Below, one piece after another: positions 44,294 to 53,925 of a stretch of 64,000 nucleotides of DNA. Both the position numbers and the translations under genes were made by a program. Below the pieces are notes generated by a model. That model saw only the letters and a program-made list of their open reading frames with translations, had not been told where the DNA came from and made no database searches. This DNA is from Pseudokordiimonas caeni (GTDB lineage Bacteria; Pseudomonadota; Alphaproteobacteria; Sphingomonadales; Kordiimonadaceae). The stretch is from contig NZ_JAPPRR010000001.1 in the NCBI RefSeq assembly GCF_026719705.1, positions 1,031,255-1,095,254 of the forward strand, read 5' to 3'. Position 1 is the stretch's first letter. Every line of letters begins with the position of its first letter.

Positions 44294-46158
44294 GCTTCTT
44301 GCGCTTCAAGCCACGCCATTTCGGCGTCCTCGAGAAGCGCTTTCTGCTTGGCGAGATCGACCTGCAATGAGGTGACCTTGGCGGTCGCGGCAGCGTCCTG
44401 ACTTGCATAAAGGGCAGGGTTGCCAAGCTTTTCCTCGAGGCCGGCGACGAGCACCGACAGCTTCTCGACCTTGGCTTCGGCGCGTTCGGCCTCGCGGCGC
44501 AGGGGGGCGAGCTTCAGGCGGACGTCGGCGGCCGCCTGCCGCTGCGCCTTGCGGCTGCTGTCGGACTTATCCACTTTATCGGCTCTGTCGCCGCCACGTT
44601 CCTTCAGAAGGTGGACGCGGTAGTCGGCAAGGTCGCCCTCGAAGCGCTTCACATCGCCTTTTTCCACCAGCCACAGCCGGTCGGCGCAGGCTTCGAGCAA
44701 GTGGCGGTCGTGGCTGATCAACACCACGGCACCATCGAAATCGTTGATGGCGTGAATGAGCGCCTCGCGGCTGTCGACATCAAGGTGGTTGGTCGGCTCG
44801 TCCAAAATCAACAGCTGGGGGGCGTCGAAGGTGCACACCGCAAACATCAGCCGGGCTTTCTCGCCGCCAGACAACGACTCGATGGGGCGGTCGGCCTTGT
44901 CGGCACCGAAGCCGAAGCTGCCGAGGCGGGCGCGCACCTTGGCCTCGATCGCATCAGGCATCAGCTTTTTCATCTGATCAAGCGGTGTCGATTTCGGGTT
45001 CAGTTCATCCAGCTGATGCTGTGCGAAATAGCCGACCTTCAGGGCCTTCGATTTGCGGCTGCTACCGTCCATGGGGGCAAGCCGGCCGGACAGCAGCTTG
45101 GCGAAGGTCGATTTGCCGTTGCCGTTGGCGCCCAGAAGCGCGATCCGGTCATCCATGTCGATCCTCAGATCGAGCTTCTTGAGGATAGGGTGACCCACCT
45201 CATAACCGACCGACGCGCCTTCAAGCGCGATAAGGGGCGACGAGAGCGGCTCCGGGTTCGGGAAGCGAAAGGGGATCGTCTCGGACGTTGCCATCGTGGC
45301 GATAGGCTGCATCTTTTCAAGGATTTTCAGGCGGCTTTGCGCCTGCTTGGCTTTCGAAGCCTTGGCCTTGAAGCGGTCGACAAACGCCTGAATATGACGG
45401 CGTTCGGCTTCCTGCTTGGATTTGAGCGCGGCCTGACGCTCCATCTTCTCGGCGCGCAGTTGCTCGAACCGGTCATAGCCGCCGGTGTAGATATTCAGTT
45501 TGCCGCCTTCGAGATGGACGATATGGCCGACGGCATTGTTGAGAAGGTCCCGGTCATGGCTGACGATCAGCACGGTATAGGGATAGCTCTTGAGGAACGT
45601 CTCGAGCCAGATCACGCCTTCGAGGTCGAGATAGTTGGTCGGCTCGTCAAGGAGCAGGAGATCGGGCTCGTTGAAGAGCACGCAGGCGAGTGCCACCCGC
45701 ATTCGCCAGCCGCCAGAAAAGCTCGAACAGGGCCGGGCCTGCGCTTCCTCATTGAAGCCGAGGCCCTGCAGGATCGTGGCGGCACGGGCGTGGGCTGTGT
45801 GGGCGCTTATATCGGCAAGGCGCGTGTGGATTTCGGCGATCCGATGCGGGTCGGTGGCGGTCAGGGCTTCGGCTTCGAGCGACACCAGTTCCTTGTTCGA
45901 CTGGATCACAGTCTCCAGCAGGCTTTGCGGACCGCCGGGGGCTTCCTGACCCACATGGCCAAGCCGCGCGGAGGGGCGCACCTTTACCTCACCCGATTCC
46001 GGGGAGATCTCGCCGAGGATCATCTTCAGGAGCGTCGATTTGCCAGCACCGTTCGGCCCCACAAGGCCAACCTTGTGACCGGCGGGCACAACAACGGTGG
46101 CCTGATCGATCAGGAGGCGGTCGCCAATGCGGTAGGTTATGTCGGTGATATGCAGCAT
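44260..46158 (-). CDS. ABC-F family ribosome-associated ATPase (YheS-like)
   Basis: ABC-F proteins bind the ribosomal E site and relieve stalled or incorrect states. The two ATPase domains show GPNGAGKSTLLKM, SGGWRMRVALA and LLLDEPTNYLDLE, and then GANGNGKSTFAKLL, SGGEKARLMFA and LILDEPTNHLDVD. The linker is a long basic helix (RFKAKASKAKQAQSR). A C-terminal coiled coil (residues ~530-630) is typical of the YheS/Uup groups. From ATG 46158 it has 632 residues. It is divergent from ndk. Confidence 0.93.
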   Translation of the reverse strand: MLHITDITYRIGDRLLIDQATVVVPAGHKVGLVGPNGAGKSTLLKMILGEISPESGEVKVRPSARLGHVGQEAPGGPQSLLETVIQSNKELVSLEAEALTATDPHRIAEIHTRLADISAHTAHARAATILQGLGFNEEAQARPCSSFSGGWRMRVALACVLFNEPDLLLLDEPTNYLDLEGVIWLETFLKSYPYTVLIVSHDRDLLNNAVGHIVHLEGGKLNIYTGGYDRFEQLRAEKMERQAALKSKQEAERRHIQAFVDRFKAKASKAKQAQSRLKILEKMQPIATMATSETIPFRFPNPEPLSSPLIALEGASVGYEVGHPILKKLDLRIDMDDRIALLGANGNGKSTFAKLLSGRLAPMDGSSRKSKALKVGYFAQHQLDELNPKSTPLDQMKKLMPDAIEAKVRARLGSFGFGADKADRPIESLSGGEKARLMFAVCTFDAPQLLILDEPTNHLDVDSREALIHAINDFDGAVVLISHDRHLLEACADRLWLVEKGDVKRFEGDLADYRVHLLKERGGDRADKVDKSDSSRKAQRQAAADVRLKLAPLRREAERAEAKVEKLSVLVAGLEEKLGNPALYASQDAAATAKVTSLQVDLAKQKALLEDAEMAWLEAQEAYDAASAEFAD

Positions 46159-46202
46159 GCGCGCGGCTCTAGCATGGCCTTTGCTCCCGCGCAATGGGGG
46201 GC

Positions 46203-46231
46203 TTGTGGCTTTCCGAAACGGACGCTATAAG
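46203..46231 (+). promoter_or_regulatory. Promoter of ndk
   Basis: TTGTGG (46203-46208) and TATAAG (46226-46231) are exactly 17 bases apart, and the start near 46238 gives a leader of about 40 bases with AAGGAA before the ndk ATG. Confidence 0.68.
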
Positions 46232-46277
46232 GCCGCGAACCGATTCTTATCCCCGTCCAGAAACAAGGAATTTCAAG

Positions 46278-46700
46278 ATGGCCGTGCAACGCACCTTCTC
46301 GATCATCAAGCCGGATGCTACCAACCGCAACCTGACTGGCGCGATCAATGCCAAGCTCGAAGCTGCTGGCCTGCGCATCGTTGCCCAGAAGCGCATCCAG
46401 ATGACCCAGAAACAAGCCGAGACCTTCTACGCTGTTCACAGCGCGCGTCCCTTCTTCGGCGAACTGGTTGAGTTCATGACCTCGGCTCCGGTCGTTGTTC
46501 AGGTTCTCGAAGGTGAAAACGCAGTCGCGAAAAACCGCGAAGTGATGGGTGCCACCAACCCGTCGGAAGCCGCTGAAGGCACCATCCGCAAAGAGTTTGC
46601 CCTCTCGATCGGCGAAAACTCGGTCCATGGTTCGGATTCGGCTGAGAACGCAGCGATCGAAATCGCCCAGTTCTTCGCTGGCAACGAAATCGTCGGCTAA
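46278..46700 (+). CDS. ndk: Nucleoside diphosphate kinase
   Basis: Ndk equilibrates nucleoside triphosphates by a ping-pong reaction through a phosphohistidine. The active-site histidine is in [16 protein letters not shown] near residue 117. [18 protein letters not shown] at the N-terminus and [17 protein letters not shown] are conserved. The 140-residue length is exact. A single-gene unit is suggested by its own promoter and terminator. Confidence 0.97.
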   Translation: MAVQRTFSIIKPDATNRNLTGAINAKLEAAGLRIVAQKRIQMTQKQAETFYAVHSARPFFGELVEFMTSAPVVVQVLEGENAVAKNREVMGATNPSEAAEGTIRKEFALSIGENSVHGSDSAENAAIEIAQFFAGNEIVG

Positions 46701-46724
46701 TCCCATCCGGGACTGCCGAAACGG

Positions 46725-46756
46725 AAAGGCCGGTCATTTGACCGGCCTTTTTGTTT
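46725..46756 (+). terminator. Terminator of ndk
   Basis: AAAGGCCGGTCA (46725-46736) and TGACCGGCCTTT (46739-46750) make a 10-12 bp stem with a very small loop, followed by more T residues. Confidence 0.88.
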
Positions 46757-46765
46757 GTCTTATGT

Positions 46766-46842
46766 CGTCATGCCGGGCCCCGGCCTGGTATCCAGCGGCA
46801 CAGGGGGCCTGAAATGGACCCCGGATCAGGTCCGGGGTGACG
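46766..46842. repeat. Dispersed palindromic repeat, copy 2, overlapping purN 3' end
   Basis: This is bounded by CGTCA and TGACG like copy 1 at 21189-21263. The right arm of about 28 bases, including ACCCCGGA-TCAGG-TCCGGGGT, is identical to copy 1; the left hairpin is altered in its right half. Read on the minus strand, the right arm encodes about the last five residues and the TGA of purN (stop at 46828-46826). Confidence 0.85.
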
Positions 46843-47485
46843 TGATGTCGGTGAGATTTTCACCAAGGTCGACACCGCCCCCGTAAACCACGCGGCCATC
46901 TTCCACCGTCACCTTGCCCTCGGCAATCAGGCGGACGATGGCGGGGTAAAGCCGGTGTTCCTGCACCTGGATACGTGCGGCGAGCGTGTCGGGTGTGTCG
47001 TCCGGCAGCACGGGGACCACGGCCTGCGCGATGATCGGGCCGTTGTCGAGGTCCGGGCGCACATAATGGAGCGTGCAGCCGGCGAAACGCACACCATCCG
47101 CAATCGCGCGGGCGTGGGTATCAAGGCCCCTGTAGGCAGGCAACAGAGACGGGTGAATGTTGATCATCCGGTCGTGCCAGCGCTCGATGAAGCGGTCCGA
47201 AAGGATGCGCATGAAACCGGCGAGGCAGATGAATTCCACCCCCGCTTCCGTCAGTTTTTCATGCATCGCATCGTCGAAGGCCTCGCGGCCGTCGAAATCC
47301 TTGTGGCTGATGACAGCAACCGGAATACCGGCGGCCTCAGCGCGAGCAATGCCTCCGGCTGTGGCCTTGTTCGAAATGACGAGGGCGATTTCAGCCGGAT
47401 AGCCAGCGGTCGCACAGGCATCGATCAGCACCTGAAGATTGGTGCCGGACCCCGATATCAGGACGCCGAGCTTCAGCTTCGCCAT
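46826..47485 (-). CDS. purN: Phosphoribosylglycinamide formyltransferase
   Basis: PurN transfers a formyl group from 10-formyl-THF to GAR in purine synthesis. Motifs are LISGSGTNLQVLIDA (phosphate binding), FMRILSDRFI, NIHPSLLPAYRGLDTH (catalytic His) and GCTLHYVRPDLDNGPII (catalytic Asp region). The 219-residue protein ends in a short tail (DITSPRT) encoded by an intergenic repeat, unlike the native C-termini of relatives. It lies eight bases downstream of purM. Confidence 0.96.
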   Translation of the reverse strand: MAKLKLGVLISGSGTNLQVLIDACATAGYPAEIALVISNKATAGGIARAEAAGIPVAVISHKDFDGREAFDDAMHEKLTEAGVEFICLAGFMRILSDRFIERWHDRMINIHPSLLPAYRGLDTHARAIADGVRFAGCTLHYVRPDLDNGPIIAQAVVPVLPDDTPDTLAARIQVQEHRLYPAIVRLIAEGKVTVEDGRVVYGGGVDLGENLTDITSPRT

Positions 47486-47493
47486 TGTCTGTG

Positions 47494-48597
47494 TCAGCCC
47501 GTGGTGATGGCGGACCAGTCGGCCGCTTCGCCCCAGGTGCCGGCCTTACCGGTGACGAGGCAGGTGGGCTTCTCTTCGCCCTTCACGACCTTGCCGATGA
47601 TGACGGCGTCTTCACCCTCGGCTTTCAGGAGCGCGAGGGCAGCGTCAGCATTCTCGGGCGCGACCACAGCCACCATGCCGATGCCGCAGTTGAAGGTGCG
47701 GGCCATTTCAGCGGCGCGGATATTGCCTTCGCCCTGCAGCCACGAAAAGAGCGGCGAAAGTGTCCACGCGCCGCTGTCGATCACGGCTTGCGTGCCTTTG
47801 GGCAGCACGCGCGGCACGTTTTCGGTGAAGCCGCCGCCGGTGATGTGCGCCAGCGCCTTCACATAGCCGGCGCGAACGCCCTTGAGGCAGCTTTTCACAT
47901 AGATTTTGGTCGGTGCAATCAGGGCTTCACCAAGCGTGCGGCTGGCATCGAACGGCGCCTTGTCACTGTACTTATAGCCCTTGTCGCCCACGATGCGGCG
48001 CACCAGCGAATAGCCGTTCGAATGAACGCCGGAGGAGGCGAGGCCGATGAGGATATCGCCTTCAGTGACGGTCGAGCCGTCGATCATGGTGCCGCGCTCT
48101 GCCGCGCCCACGGCGAAACCGGCAAGGTCATAATCCTTGTCCTGATACATGCCGGGCATTTCGGCGGTTTCGCCGCCGACGAGGGCCGCACCTGCCTGAC
48201 GGCAGCCTTCGGCGATGCCGGCGACCACGGCGGTCATCTGTTTCACATCCAGTTTGCCGGTTGCCATATAATCAAGGAAGAGAAGCGGCTCGGCGCCTTG
48301 CACGACGAGATCGTTCACGCACATGGCGACAAGGTCGATCCCGACCGTGTCATGCAGCCCGGCATCGATCGCGACCTTGAGCTTGGTGCCCACACCATCG
48401 GTGGCGGCTACAAGGATCGGGTCGGTGAAGCCCGCAGCGCGCAGGTCAAACAGGCCGCCGAAGCCGCCAAGGTCGGGGTTCGAGCCCGGCCGCGCGGTGG
48501 ATTGAGCAAGCGGTTTGATATTGTCGACAAGCGCTTCACCCGCATCGATATCGACGCCGGCATCCTTGTAGGTATAAGACTGTTTCGTATCGCTCAC
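47494..48597 (-). CDS. purM: Phosphoribosylformylglycinamidine cyclo-ligase
   Basis: PurM closes the imidazole ring of the purine precursor (AIR synthase). The N-terminal [21 protein letters not shown], followed by [22 protein letters not shown] and [15 protein letters not shown], is diagnostic. The GTG at 48597 is preferred: relatives start near [14 protein letters not shown], and an overlapping promoter makes the ATG at 48624 part of the -10 box. With GTG the length is 367 residues. The purM-purN order is standard. Confidence 0.95.
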   Translation of the reverse strand: MSDTKQSYTYKDAGVDIDAGEALVDNIKPLAQSTARPGSNPDLGGFGGLFDLRAAGFTDPILVAATDGVGTKLKVAIDAGLHDTVGIDLVAMCVNDLVVQGAEPLLFLDYMATGKLDVKQMTAVVAGIAEGCRQAGAALVGGETAEMPGMYQDKDYDLAGFAVGAAERGTMIDGSTVTEGDILIGLASSGVHSNGYSLVRRIVGDKGYKYSDKAPFDASRTLGEALIAPTKIYVKSCLKGVRAGYVKALAHITGGGFTENVPRVLPKGTQAVIDSGAWTLSPLFSWLQGEGNIRAAEMARTFNCGIGMVAVVAPENADAALALLKAEGEDAVIIGKVVKGEEKPTCLVTGKAGTWGEAADWSAITTG

Positions 48598-48619
48598 GGC
48601 TCGGTTCGTCCTTACTTCC

Positions 48620-48648
48620 GCCATATCGGCGCCTTACGGGGCTGGCAA
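48620..48648 (-). promoter_or_regulatory. purM-purN promoter
   Basis: On the minus strand TTGCCA (48648-48643), 17 bases and TATGGC (48625-48620). Transcription would begin near 48613, after the upstream ATG at 48624, which favours GTG 48597 as the purM start. Confidence 0.5.
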
Positions 48649-48670
48649 TCGATCTTTGCGGCGTTATAGT
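48642..48670 (+). promoter_or_regulatory. Promoter of the DUF2066 gene
   Basis: CTGGCA (48642-48647), exactly 17 bases, TATAGT (48665-48670). Its -35 box overlaps the -35 box of the divergent purM promoter by five bases, so RNA polymerase binding at the two sites should exclude each other. Confidence 0.55.
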
Positions 48671-48697
48671 GTCGCCTGCGCGGATATGAAAGGGCTT

Positions 48698-49846
48698 ATG
48701 TACAGGATTTTGAAGAGAGCGGCGAGCCTGATGACGGGGCAGGTGAGGGCGGCAATGCGCCTTCCGGCCCTTGGTCTTGTGCTCATGCTCGGTGCGTGGA
48801 TGCCGGCAGTGGCGGAAGACGGCCTCGAAACCCTTTTCACGATTCGCGACGTGGCGGTGGATGAAACCGCCCGCGATGCCCTGCGCGCCCGCGAACAGGC
48901 CCTGCGCGTTGCCGAAAACAAGGCATGGGACAAGGTCATCGACAAGCTGACCCGCGTGGCTGACCGCGACAAGCTGCCGCCGCTTTCCTACGAGGAACGC
49001 CGCCGGTATGTGAGCGGGATTGAGGTCCTGAAGGAACAGGCCTCCAGCAACCGCTATGTGGCGAGCCTCAATGTGCGGTTCGAGCCGGAGCTGATGATCC
49101 GGCTGTTCACAGAAAACGGTGTTGGCCATGTGTTGTCGCTCGGGCAGCCGCTTCTGGTGCTGCACGGCCACACGCGCGGCATTTTCACCCATTTCCTGAG
49201 CGAGGACGCGACCTTGCTCGCTGCCCGCGAACGCGTTGACTGGGTCAATCGCCTGCGCCCCTATATCTGGCCGGCGGCGACGGAGGCCGAGCGCGAGAAC
49301 TTCTCATGGCGGCAGATCGTCAGCGGCAACCAGGCTCATCTGGCGCCGCACCTGCGCGCCTACGGGGTGCCGCGCGGACTGGTGATCCAGAGCAGTTGGG
49401 TGGAACGCGACGGCATGGGCTCGCTCGCGTTCCGCGCTTATGAAAGTGACGGCACCGAAGAATTGCTCGCGGACGTGATCGAAAAGCCGGCTGGTCCCAT
49501 GGCCGAAGAAGATGCGATTGCCGAAATGTATGACGCCATTATCGGCGTCGAGGAAAAGGCATGGCGGCAAAGCCAGCTGGTGGACGCCGGGGCAACCGGG
49601 TCGATTGAGGCCGATGTGGCGGCGGAGCGGATCGAGACGCTTCTCGAAATCGAGCGGCGGCTTGACCGGGTCACGCTCGTGACCGGGTATCGCCGCCTGA
49701 CGCTTGCCTTGCCGCTCAGCCGTATCGCACTTGATTTCGCAGGGCGCGAGGAACAGCTGATCGTCGCCATGAAACAGGTGGGACTTGAGTTTGTAGGCGA
49801 GGGCGAAAGCCGCCGCCTGACCCTCAGCGAAGCCGGAAGGGAATGA
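48698..49846 (+). CDS. DUF2066 domain-containing secreted protein
   Basis: A hydrophobic segment (LPALGLVLMLGAWMPAVAED) near the N-terminus looks like a signal peptide, preceded by a basic stretch. The mature protein of about 345 residues matches DUF2066, with the family pattern AREQALRVAENKAWDKVIDKL near its start. The function is unknown; relatives are periplasmic and found near hda and purM in many proteobacteria. The start could be ATG 48698 (used; AAAGGG upstream), 48686 or a later ATG. It overlaps the next gene by four bases (ATGA). Confidence 0.83.
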   Translation: MYRILKRAASLMTGQVRAAMRLPALGLVLMLGAWMPAVAEDGLETLFTIRDVAVDETARDALRAREQALRVAENKAWDKVIDKLTRVADRDKLPPLSYEERRRYVSGIEVLKEQASSNRYVASLNVRFEPELMIRLFTENGVGHVLSLGQPLLVLHGHTRGIFTHFLSEDATLLAARERVDWVNRLRPYIWPAATEAERENFSWRQIVSGNQAHLAPHLRAYGVPRGLVIQSSWVERDGMGSLAFRAYESDGTEELLADVIEKPAGPMAEEDAIAEMYDAIIGVEEKAWRQSQLVDAGATGSIEADVAAERIETLLEIERRLDRVTLVTGYRRLTLALPLSRIALDFAGREEQLIVAMKQVGLEFVGEGESRRLTLSEAGRE

Positions 49847-50976
49847 CCATGACGCTGTCGCGCTGGATGTGGATCGCCGGGTTTCTGCTGTTTGTCGGGT
49901 TCCTGTATCTGACCAAAGGCATTCTACTCCCATTCGTTCTCGGGCTTGCCATCGCGTATCTGATGGACCCGGTGGCCGACCGGCTGGAGGCGATGAAAGT
50001 GCCGCGCAGTATTGGTGCTGCCATTGTCATCGCCGTCTTTTTCCTCGCTGTTATCGGCATCCTCCTTGCGTTCTGGCCGTTGCTGCAATCGCAGCTTGCC
50101 AACATGTCGGAAAAGCTGCCGGCAACGCTCGCCAACTTCAGGCCGTGGCTCAACAGCATGCTGGCGGGCCTTTCGGAGCGTTTCGGGGTCGTGGTGCCGA
50201 CAGATGTGGAAGGGGTCCTCTCCGGCGTCAGCAGCGATCTTCTTGCAAAAGTCCAGGACAGTGCCGTGAAGCTTGTCTCCGGTGGTCTCGCCTTTTTCAA
50301 CATCATGGGGATGGTGCTGATCTCCCCCGTCGTCGCCTACTATCTCCTGCGGGACTGGGACCTGATCGTCGCGCGGGTCGATAGCTGGCTGCCACGTCAT
50401 GTGGCGCCTGATGTGCGCGAACAGGCAGCAAAGATCGACGAGGTTCTGGCCGGTTTCGTGCGGGGGCAAGTCTCGGTCAGCCTGTCGATGGGGTTGATTT
50501 TCGCCGTCGGCTGGGCGCTTATCGGACTTGATTATGCGCTCGTGCTCGGTCTTCTCGGCGGTATTCTTGGCATCATACCCTTTGTCGGTGCGTTCCTTAC
50601 CGCACTCGTCGCTTTCGTGCTGGCCATCGGGCAGTGGGGGCTCGATCCCTTGAATCTGGCACTTGTGGCCGGCGTGTTTGTTTTCGGACAGATCATGGAA
50701 GGATCCTTCCTGACCCCGCGTTTCGTGGGCGACCGGGTCGGCCTGCATCCCGTATGGGTGCTGTTTGCTGTGTTTGCGGGCGGCGAGGTGATGGGCTTTG
50801 TCGGCGTGCTGGTGGCGCTGCCTATGGCGGCTGCCATCGCGGTGCTTGTGCGTTATGCCATTGATCGTTATCTCGACCATTATGAACTGCATCCGGTCGC
50901 CGTGAATCAGGAGCCGAGCCCTGCAGCCCTCGAAACCATGTCGGAAGACGACCGTGAGCCGCCAGTTACCCCTTGA
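49843..50976 (+). CDS. AI-2E family transporter (PerM-like)
   Basis: The 377-residue membrane protein has about eight helices and the AI-2E signature in its C-terminal half: GLLGGILGIIPFVGAFLTAL and FGQIMEGSFLTPRFVGDRVGLHPVWVLFAVFAGGEVMGFVGVLV. Relatives export autoinducer-2 (TqsA) or act as sodium/proton antiporters. Which substrate applies here is unknown. Its end overlaps the hdaA start by 23 bases, so the three genes from DUF2066 to hdaA form one unit. Confidence 0.9.
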   Translation: MTMTLSRWMWIAGFLLFVGFLYLTKGILLPFVLGLAIAYLMDPVADRLEAMKVPRSIGAAIVIAVFFLAVIGILLAFWPLLQSQLANMSEKLPATLANFRPWLNSMLAGLSERFGVVVPTDVEGVLSGVSSDLLAKVQDSAVKLVSGGLAFFNIMGMVLISPVVAYYLLRDWDLIVARVDSWLPRHVAPDVREQAAKIDEVLAGFVRGQVSVSLSMGLIFAVGWALIGLDYALVLGLLGGILGIIPFVGAFLTALVAFVLAIGQWGLDPLNLALVAGVFVFGQIMEGSFLTPRFVGDRVGLHPVWVLFAVFAGGEVMGFVGVLVALPMAAAIAVLVRYAIDRYLDHYELHPVAVNQEPSPAALETMSEDDREPPVTP

Positions 50977-51622
50977 CCTGACCCATGCCGCGAGCTTCGA
51001 TCTGGCCGATTTCATGGTGTCGTCGATCAACCGGCAAGCCTTCGACATGATCGCTGGCTGGCCTGACTGGCCGGCCCATGCCGTGGCGCTGGTGGGTCCG
51101 GCGGGCTGCGGCAAGACGCATCTCGGGGCCGCGTGGGCCACGATCAGCGACGCGGTCCGCGCCGAACCCGACATGGCGCCCGAAAGCGTTGCGGCAGGCG
51201 CGCCCGTGCTGATTGAAGATGCCGACCGGGTAGGGTTCGATGACACTCTCCTGTTCCATCTGTTCAACTGGACGCGAGAAACCGGCGGGCGCATTCTTTT
51301 CACAGCGCGCACAGCGCCGACGCGTTGGCCGGTGACACTGCCGGACCTGAAATCCCGGCTCGCCACCGTGCCTGTGATGGCGATCGAGGCGCCGGACGAT
51401 GACCTCTTGCGCATGATCGTCACAAAACTGTTTTCTGATCGGCAGTTGCAGGTCGATCCTGCAGTGATAGACTATATGATGATGCGGATGGACCGTTCGT
51501 TTGACGGAGCACGGCAACTGGTAGCAGCGATGGACGCGCGTTCGCTGGCTGGAAAGCGTGAGATTACCAAGCATCTCGCCCGTGAATGCCTGGACGAACC
51601 CACTGTCGCAAAAGAGTCATAA
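50954..51622 (+). CDS. hdaA: DnaA regulatory inactivator HdaA
   Basis: HdaA binds the DNA-loaded sliding clamp and stimulates ATP hydrolysis by DnaA, preventing re-initiation. The N-terminus MSRQLPLDLTH contains the clamp-binding hexapeptide QLPLDL. Walker A is GPAGCGKTH near residue 49, and VLIEDADRV is the Walker B region. The 222-residue length fits. It starts at GTG 50954 inside the AI-2E gene. Known best from Caulobacter and other alphaproteobacteria. Confidence 0.94.
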   Translation: MSRQLPLDLTHAASFDLADFMVSSINRQAFDMIAGWPDWPAHAVALVGPAGCGKTHLGAAWATISDAVRAEPDMAPESVAAGAPVLIEDADRVGFDDTLLFHLFNWTRETGGRILFTARTAPTRWPVTLPDLKSRLATVPVMAIEAPDDDLLRMIVTKLFSDRQLQVDPAVIDYMMMRMDRSFDGARQLVAAMDARSLAGKREITKHLARECLDEPTVAKES

Positions 51623-51678
51623 AGGCGGGTTACTGGAGCGGGATGCATTGAGCCCGTCCAACCGCAAAGGAGCCTTCG

Positions 51679-53922
51679 ATGGCAGACGATATCGCGAGTG
51701 ACGCTTCGGTGAACCCGATCCGGCAGCCGGAGGCCAAGCCGGCAGAGTCCGGGGGGCTGCCATCGCGGGAGGATATTGTCGCCAATATTGCGGCGCTGAC
51801 GCCCCATGACAAATATCTGAACCGCGAGCTCAGCTGGCTGAAATTCAACATGCGGGTGCTGGAGGAGGCCGAAAATTGCCGCCATCCGCTTCTGGAGCGC
51901 GTGCGCTTCCTGTCGATCTCCGGCGGCAACCTTGACGAATTCTACATGGTTCGGGTCGCGGGGCTGAAGCAGCAAAGCGACATGGGCGTGCAGGTGCGCT
52001 CGGAAGACGGCCTGACGCCGGCCCAGACGCTGGCACGCGTTGTCGATTACGCCGAACAGCTGATGGACAAGCAGCAGGAGGTATGGGCGACACTGAAGCG
52101 TGAGCTGCGCGAATCCGGGATCATGCTTCTGGACCGCGGCGAAGTGACGGCGACGGACCGGGAATGGATCGAAAGTTATTTCCTTGAAACCGTCTTCCCG
52201 CTGCTGACGCCCATTGCGGTGGACCCGGCGCACCCGTTTCCCTTCATCCCGAATTTCGGCTTCACGATGGTGTTGCAGCTCGCCCGCAAGAGCGACAACC
52301 GGGAAATGGTGGCGCTGTTGCCGGTGCCGCAGCATGTGCAGCGCTTTATCCGCGTGCCGGGCGAGGGCGTTCGTTTCATCTCCATCGAACATATGTTGAC
52401 GCTTTTCTTCGACCAGCTTTTCCCGGGTTACCGGGTGGATGGCGACGGCATGTTCCGCGTGATCCGCGACAGCGATATGGAGATCGAGGACGAAGCCGAA
52501 GATCTGGTTCGCGTGTTCGAAAGCGCCCTGAAGCGTCGTCGCCGCGGCCGGGTGATCCGCCTGAAGGTGGAAAGCGACATGCCGGAAGGCCTGCGCAATC
52601 TGGTGATTTCGCGTCTTGATGCCGATGCCGATTCGGTTGTCATGTTCGATGGCGTCCTTGGCATCAAGGATATTTCCGAACTGATTGTCGATGATTTCCC
52701 GGACCTGAAGTTCAAGCCCTACAACCCGCGCTTCCCGGAACGCGTGAAGGATTTTGGCGGCGATATCTTCAAGGCGATCGCCGCCAAGGATTTCGTTGTC
52801 CATCACCCGTATGAAAGCTTCGATGTCGTCCACCAGTTCCTGGTGCAGGCGGCGAACGACCCCGATGTGGTGGCGATCAAGCAGACGCTCTACCGTGCCG
52901 GTTCGCAGTCGCAGATCATCAACGCGCTCATCAGGGCCGCCGAAAACGGCAAGTCCGTGACGGCGGTGGTGGAGCTGAAAGCGCGTTTTGATGAAGAACA
53001 GAATATCAAGTGGGCGCGCGACCTGGAGCGCGCCGGCGTGCATGTGGTATATGGCTTCATCGACCTGAAGACCCATGCCAAGGTTTCGATGGTGGTCAGG
53101 CGCGAAGGCGGTAGGCTCAGGTCCTACGTTCACTTCGGCACTGGCAACTATCACCCGATCACCGCCAAAATCTATACCGACACATCCTTCTTTTCGGCCG
53201 ATCAGGCATTGGCGCGCGACGCCAACAAGATGTTCAATTACCTGACCGGCTATATCGAGCCCACCTCGCTTGAAAAGCTGGTGCTGTCTCCCTTCATGAT
53301 GCGGTCGCATCTCAAGAAGCTGATCGACCGCGAGATCGAATTTGCGCGCAGCGGCAAGAAAGGTGCGATCTGGATCAAGGTCAATTCGCTGTTGGATCCG
53401 GCGATCATCGACAAGCTTTACGAAGCTTCGATGAACGGGGTGCAGGTGGATATCATCGCGCGCGGCATTTGTACGCTTCGGCCCGGTATTCCGGGGCTTT
53501 CCGAGAATATCCGGGTCAAATCGATCGTCGGGCGGTTCCTCGAGCATTCGCGCATCTGCGTGTTCGGCAACGGGCACGGCCTGCCGTCGCGCTATGCCAA
53601 GGTCTTTATTTCGTCGGCTGACTGGATGCCCCGGAATTTTGACCGCCGGGTTGAAACGCTGGTACCCATCGAGAACCCGACGGTGCTTGAACAGATCATG
53701 GGCCAAATCATCGCCGCCAACCTCAAGGACAATATGCAGTCCTGGGCGATGCGGGCCGATGGGTCCTATATCCGTATCCGGCCGGAGGAAGGCGAAGAAC
53801 CGTTTGCCTGCCACGACTATTTCATGCGAAGCCCGTCCATGTCTGGCAGGGGTACAGCCTTTACGCGCGAACGCATCATGCCGCTTGTCACCTACGATCC
53901 CGCCGACAAAGAGGACATCTAG
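51679..53922 (+). CDS. ppk1: Polyphosphate kinase 1
   Basis: PPK1 makes polyphosphate from ATP. The 747-residue enzyme has the N-terminal domain starting [19 protein letters not shown]. Catalytic histidines are visible in [16 protein letters not shown] (the autophosphorylated one) and [30 protein letters not shown] and [13 protein letters not shown] are further family motifs. AAAGGAG precedes the ATG. ppx follows after three bases, so synthesis and breakdown enzymes are co-expressed. Confidence 0.97.
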   Translation: MADDIASDASVNPIRQPEAKPAESGGLPSREDIVANIAALTPHDKYLNRELSWLKFNMRVLEEAENCRHPLLERVRFLSISGGNLDEFYMVRVAGLKQQSDMGVQVRSEDGLTPAQTLARVVDYAEQLMDKQQEVWATLKRELRESGIMLLDRGEVTATDREWIESYFLETVFPLLTPIAVDPAHPFPFIPNFGFTMVLQLARKSDNREMVALLPVPQHVQRFIRVPGEGVRFISIEHMLTLFFDQLFPGYRVDGDGMFRVIRDSDMEIEDEAEDLVRVFESALKRRRRGRVIRLKVESDMPEGLRNLVISRLDADADSVVMFDGVLGIKDISELIVDDFPDLKFKPYNPRFPERVKDFGGDIFKAIAAKDFVVHHPYESFDVVHQFLVQAANDPDVVAIKQTLYRAGSQSQIINALIRAAENGKSVTAVVELKARFDEEQNIKWARDLERAGVHVVYGFIDLKTHAKVSMVVRREGGRLRSYVHFGTGNYHPITAKIYTDTSFFSADQALARDANKMFNYLTGYIEPTSLEKLVLSPFMMRSHLKKLIDREIEFARSGKKGAIWIKVNSLLDPAIIDKLYEASMNGVQVDIIARGICTLRPGIPGLSENIRVKSIVGRFLEHSRICVFGNGHGLPSRYAKVFISSADWMPRNFDRRVETLVPIENPTVLEQIMGQIIAANLKDNMQSWAMRADGSYIRIRPEEGEEPFACHDYFMRSPSMSGRGTAFTRERIMPLVTYDPADKEDI

Positions 53923-53925
53923 TAT

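Noticed and set aside
48598-48624. purM start at ATG 48624
   Set aside because: This ATG overlaps the -10 box of the best purM promoter, and the family N-terminus fits GTG 48597 better. The point remains open without transcript data.
51472-53814. A 780-codon open frame on the minus strand across ppk1
   Set aside because: It is the antisense shadow of ppk1, whose catalytic histidines and length are correct; its composition (many His, Arg, Asp) is typical of such shadows.
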